The notes beneath the pieces were generated by a model. That model had not been told where the DNA came from and did not search any database. It saw nothing but the letters and a program-made list of their open reading frames with translations. The position numbers and the translations under genes were made by a program. From Planctomycetia bacterium (GTDB lineage: Bacteria > Planctomycetota > Planctomycetia > Planctomycetales > Planctomycetaceae), in the NCBI GenBank assembly GCA_026400935.1, contig JAPLNX010000529.1, positions 1 through 33,372 of the forward strand: DNA of 33,372 bases, given 5' to 3'. Positions within the stretch are counted from its first letter, which is position 1, and each line of letters opens with the position of its first letter. Below are positions 32,036 through 33,372 of this stretch, in pieces.

Positions 32036-32953
32036 ATGACTCACGTATCGCTCTGCGGTTTGGTTGCCGCGACACACACACCATTTCATGCCGATGGCTC
32101 GCTCAACCTTGCTGCCGTTGAAAAACAAGCCGCACACATGCTGGTGAACCAAGTCACGAAAGTCTTCATCGGTGGAAGCACTGGAGAAAGTCACTCGCTC
32201 TCGTTGGCCGAGCGACTGGCATTGTCGCAACGTTGGCTTGAGGTCGCTCGCGGAACAGCAATGCAAGTGGTCGTCCATGTTGGCTCGAATTGTTTGTCAG
32301 ATGCGAAGGCGCTCGCTGCACAGGCTCAGCAACTCGGAGCAGTGGCAGTCTCCGCGTTGTCTCCGAGTTACTTCAAACCTCGCTCGCTCGAAATGCTCAT
32401 CGCGTGTGCTGCTGATGTCGCTTCTGCCGCTCCGCAAACGCCTTTCTATTTCTACGACATCCCGCCGATGACCAACGTCAACGTTTCGATGCCGGACTTT
32501 CTCGCTCAAGCCCAAGACCGTATTCCGACATTGGCGGGGATCAAGTTCTCGAACCCAGACCTGATGGCCTATCAGCTTTGCCTTCAAGCCGACTCCGGCA
32601 AATGGGACATGCCGTTCGGCTGCGACGAATTCTTGCTCGCCGCCATCGCACTCGGTGCCACGGGGGCGGTCGGCAGCAGCTACAACTTCGGTGCTCCGAT
32701 CTACCACCGATTGATCGCCGCCTTCAACCGAGGCGATCTGGCCACCGCTCGCGAAGAGCAATTCCGTAGCGTCCGACTGATCCAACTCGTTGCCAGCTAC
32801 GGCTACATGGGAGCCGCAAAAGCGGTTATGGAAATGCTCAACGTCCCCGTCGGCCCCGCCCGACTCCCACACAACAATCTGACCAAAGAACAAACAACTG
32901 AACTTCGCGCCAACCTGCAATCAATTGGCTTCTTTGATTGGGTGACCAACTGA
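32036..32953 (+). CDS. N-acetylneuraminate lyase-like aldolase (DHDPS/NAL family)
   Basis: 305-residue class I aldolase of the DHDPS/N-acetylneuraminate lyase family, cytoplasmic. The carboxylate-binding motif is FIGGSTGES (47-51 for GSTGE), the general-base tyrosine is Tyr140 in FYFYDIPPMTNV, and the Schiff-base lysine is Lys170 in LAGIKFSNPDL. GSTGE with FYFYDIPP is closer to NanA than to DapA. It would cleave N-acetylneuraminate to pyruvate and N-acetylmannosamine. The adjacent MFS transporter fits uptake of the substrate. No nanK or nanE genes are seen in the window, so related 2-keto acids cannot be excluded. Confidence 0.85.
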   Translation: MTHVSLCGLVAATHTPFHADGSLNLAAVEKQAAHMLVNQVTKVFIGGSTGESHSLSLAERLALSQRWLEVARGTAMQVVVHVGSNCLSDAKALAAQAQQLGAVAVSALSPSYFKPRSLEMLIACAADVASAAPQTPFYFYDIPPMTNVNVSMPDFLAQAQDRIPTLAGIKFSNPDLMAYQLCLQADSGKWDMPFGCDEFLLAAIALGATGAVGSSYNFGAPIYHRLIAAFNRGDLATAREEQFRSVRLIQLVASYGYMGAAKAVMEMLNVPVGPARLPHNNLTKEQTTELRANLQSIGFFDWVTN

Positions 32954-33019
32954 CGGCATTCGCATTGTCTTCCCAGTCGAGCATCTGCGGACGATCGAAT
33001 CGCTCATCCCACTTTCAGT

Positions 33020-33178
33020 TTGTTGAAGTACGCTGCCTGTTATGCTGTCGGCCGCAACCTGACATACAACGAACTCGTGTTCCTCCAAGAGCAGGGCGTC
33101 CCACTGAGAGCCAACGACTACCATAGGCAGGAACTGCTCCGGTTCGTCATCAAGAGTGATTTGTGTGTGAAGAAGTAA
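33020..33178 (+). pseudogene. Small protein remnant, about 52 aa
   Basis: In the frame of the aldolase gene, after its stop, an open stretch encodes LKYAACYAVGRNLTYNEL, then VFLQEQGVPLRANDYHRQEL, ending LLRFVIKSDLCVKK. It has natural protein-like composition and stops at 33176-33178. There is no ATG and no ribosome site; TTG 33020 or 33023 are the only plausible starts. It may be a decayed gene or a small protein with a non-standard start. It resembles nothing I can name. An insertion element lies immediately downstream. Confidence 0.45.
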
Positions 33179-33233
33179 TAAAGATATCGTTCTGGTTACA
33201 CACTCGCGAAACGTTTCTCGGTATCTCCGTAGC

Positions 33234-33372
33234 GTAAGCGTTCACGGGCACGGTAGCAGTGATGGAATTGGCTCGTGTTTGAAATGAGCCTGAACGGCGG
33301 TGACAAGGTAGTCGTAGATTGAACGGTTTTGGAGGCGGCAGGTTTCGGAGACGGTGAGGATGCGTTCGAGGA
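33234..33372 (-). mobile_element. End of an IS66-type insertion element (cut by window edge)
   Basis: The plus-strand sequence GTAAGCGTTCACGG at 33234-33247 looks like an IS66-family terminal repeat (typically beginning GTAA). It overlaps the stop codon of the minus-strand transposase, as is common at the 3' end of these elements. The rest of the element lies beyond 33372. The exact boundary is inferred from one end only. Confidence 0.55.
33242..33372 (-). CDS. IS66-type transposase, C-terminal fragment
   Basis: The minus strand encodes 42 residues read in from the window edge: LERILTVSETCRLQNRSIYD, followed by YLVTAVQAHFKHEPIPSLLP and a stop at 33242-33244. The pattern ERI.TV.ETCRLQ...YDYLV.AV.AHF...P.PSLLP is characteristic of the C-terminus of IS66-family (DDE) transposases. 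The start and catalytic domain are outside the window. Confidence 0.7.
   Translation of the reverse strand, partial: LERILTVSETCRLQNRSIYDYLVTAVQAHFKHEPIPSLLPCP

Overview
The window reads as a chromosomal segment of a planctomycete (phylum Planctomycetota). The main evidence is two loci of the planctomycete-typical PSCyt1/PSCyt2/PSD1 cytochrome and DUF1501 (Tat-exported, sulfatase-like) gene families. Weak Shine-Dalgarno sites, frequent GTG starts, short operons on both strands and GC-rich palindromic intergenic repeats fit this. Genus cannot be decided from the sequence alone.

Left part (1-9.1 kb). A small orphan acidic peptide gene with a strong ribosome site is followed by a strong hairpin terminator, then an XdhC/CoxI molybdoenzyme maturation gene. 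A perfect 33-bp inverted repeat separates that gene from a convergent FHA-GAF-histidine kinase gene. Next is a wrecked PSD1/DUF1501 locus: the start of a PSCyt1 cytochrome gene is joined out of frame to the end of a DUF1501 gene, and a five-copy CGCGT repeat sits just after its probable start codon. A second, intact DUF1501 gene follows. A hypothetical gene and an exported amidohydrolase lie on the minus strand.

Middle part (9.2-20.1 kb). A plus-strand cluster encodes an OafA-type membrane acyltransferase, a GT4 glycosyltransferase, an FkbH-like HAD-IIIC protein, an acyl carrier protein and a MaoC-SDR fusion. The last three overlap or nearly abut. Together they look like a machine that builds or modifies a carrier-bound acyl unit, probably used on a surface glycan or glycolipid. 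An intact PSD1-DUF1501 operon follows on the minus strand and is a useful template for reading the broken one.

Right part (20.6-33.4 kb). A modABC molybdate importer comes first, then a convergent macrodomain protein. A motility locus follows: FliA-type sigma factor, small CxCG protein, membrane-anchored coiled-coil protein, lipoprotein, MotA, MotB, a repeat-type secreted protein and a Gly/Met-rich small protein. Next are an MFS transporter and an N-acetylneuraminate-lyase-like aldolase, probably for sialic acid or a related sugar acid. The window ends in a small gene remnant and the 3' end of an IS66-type transposase. Several palindromic or MITE-like elements sit between genes in this part. 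No tRNA, rRNA or CRISPR array was recognised.
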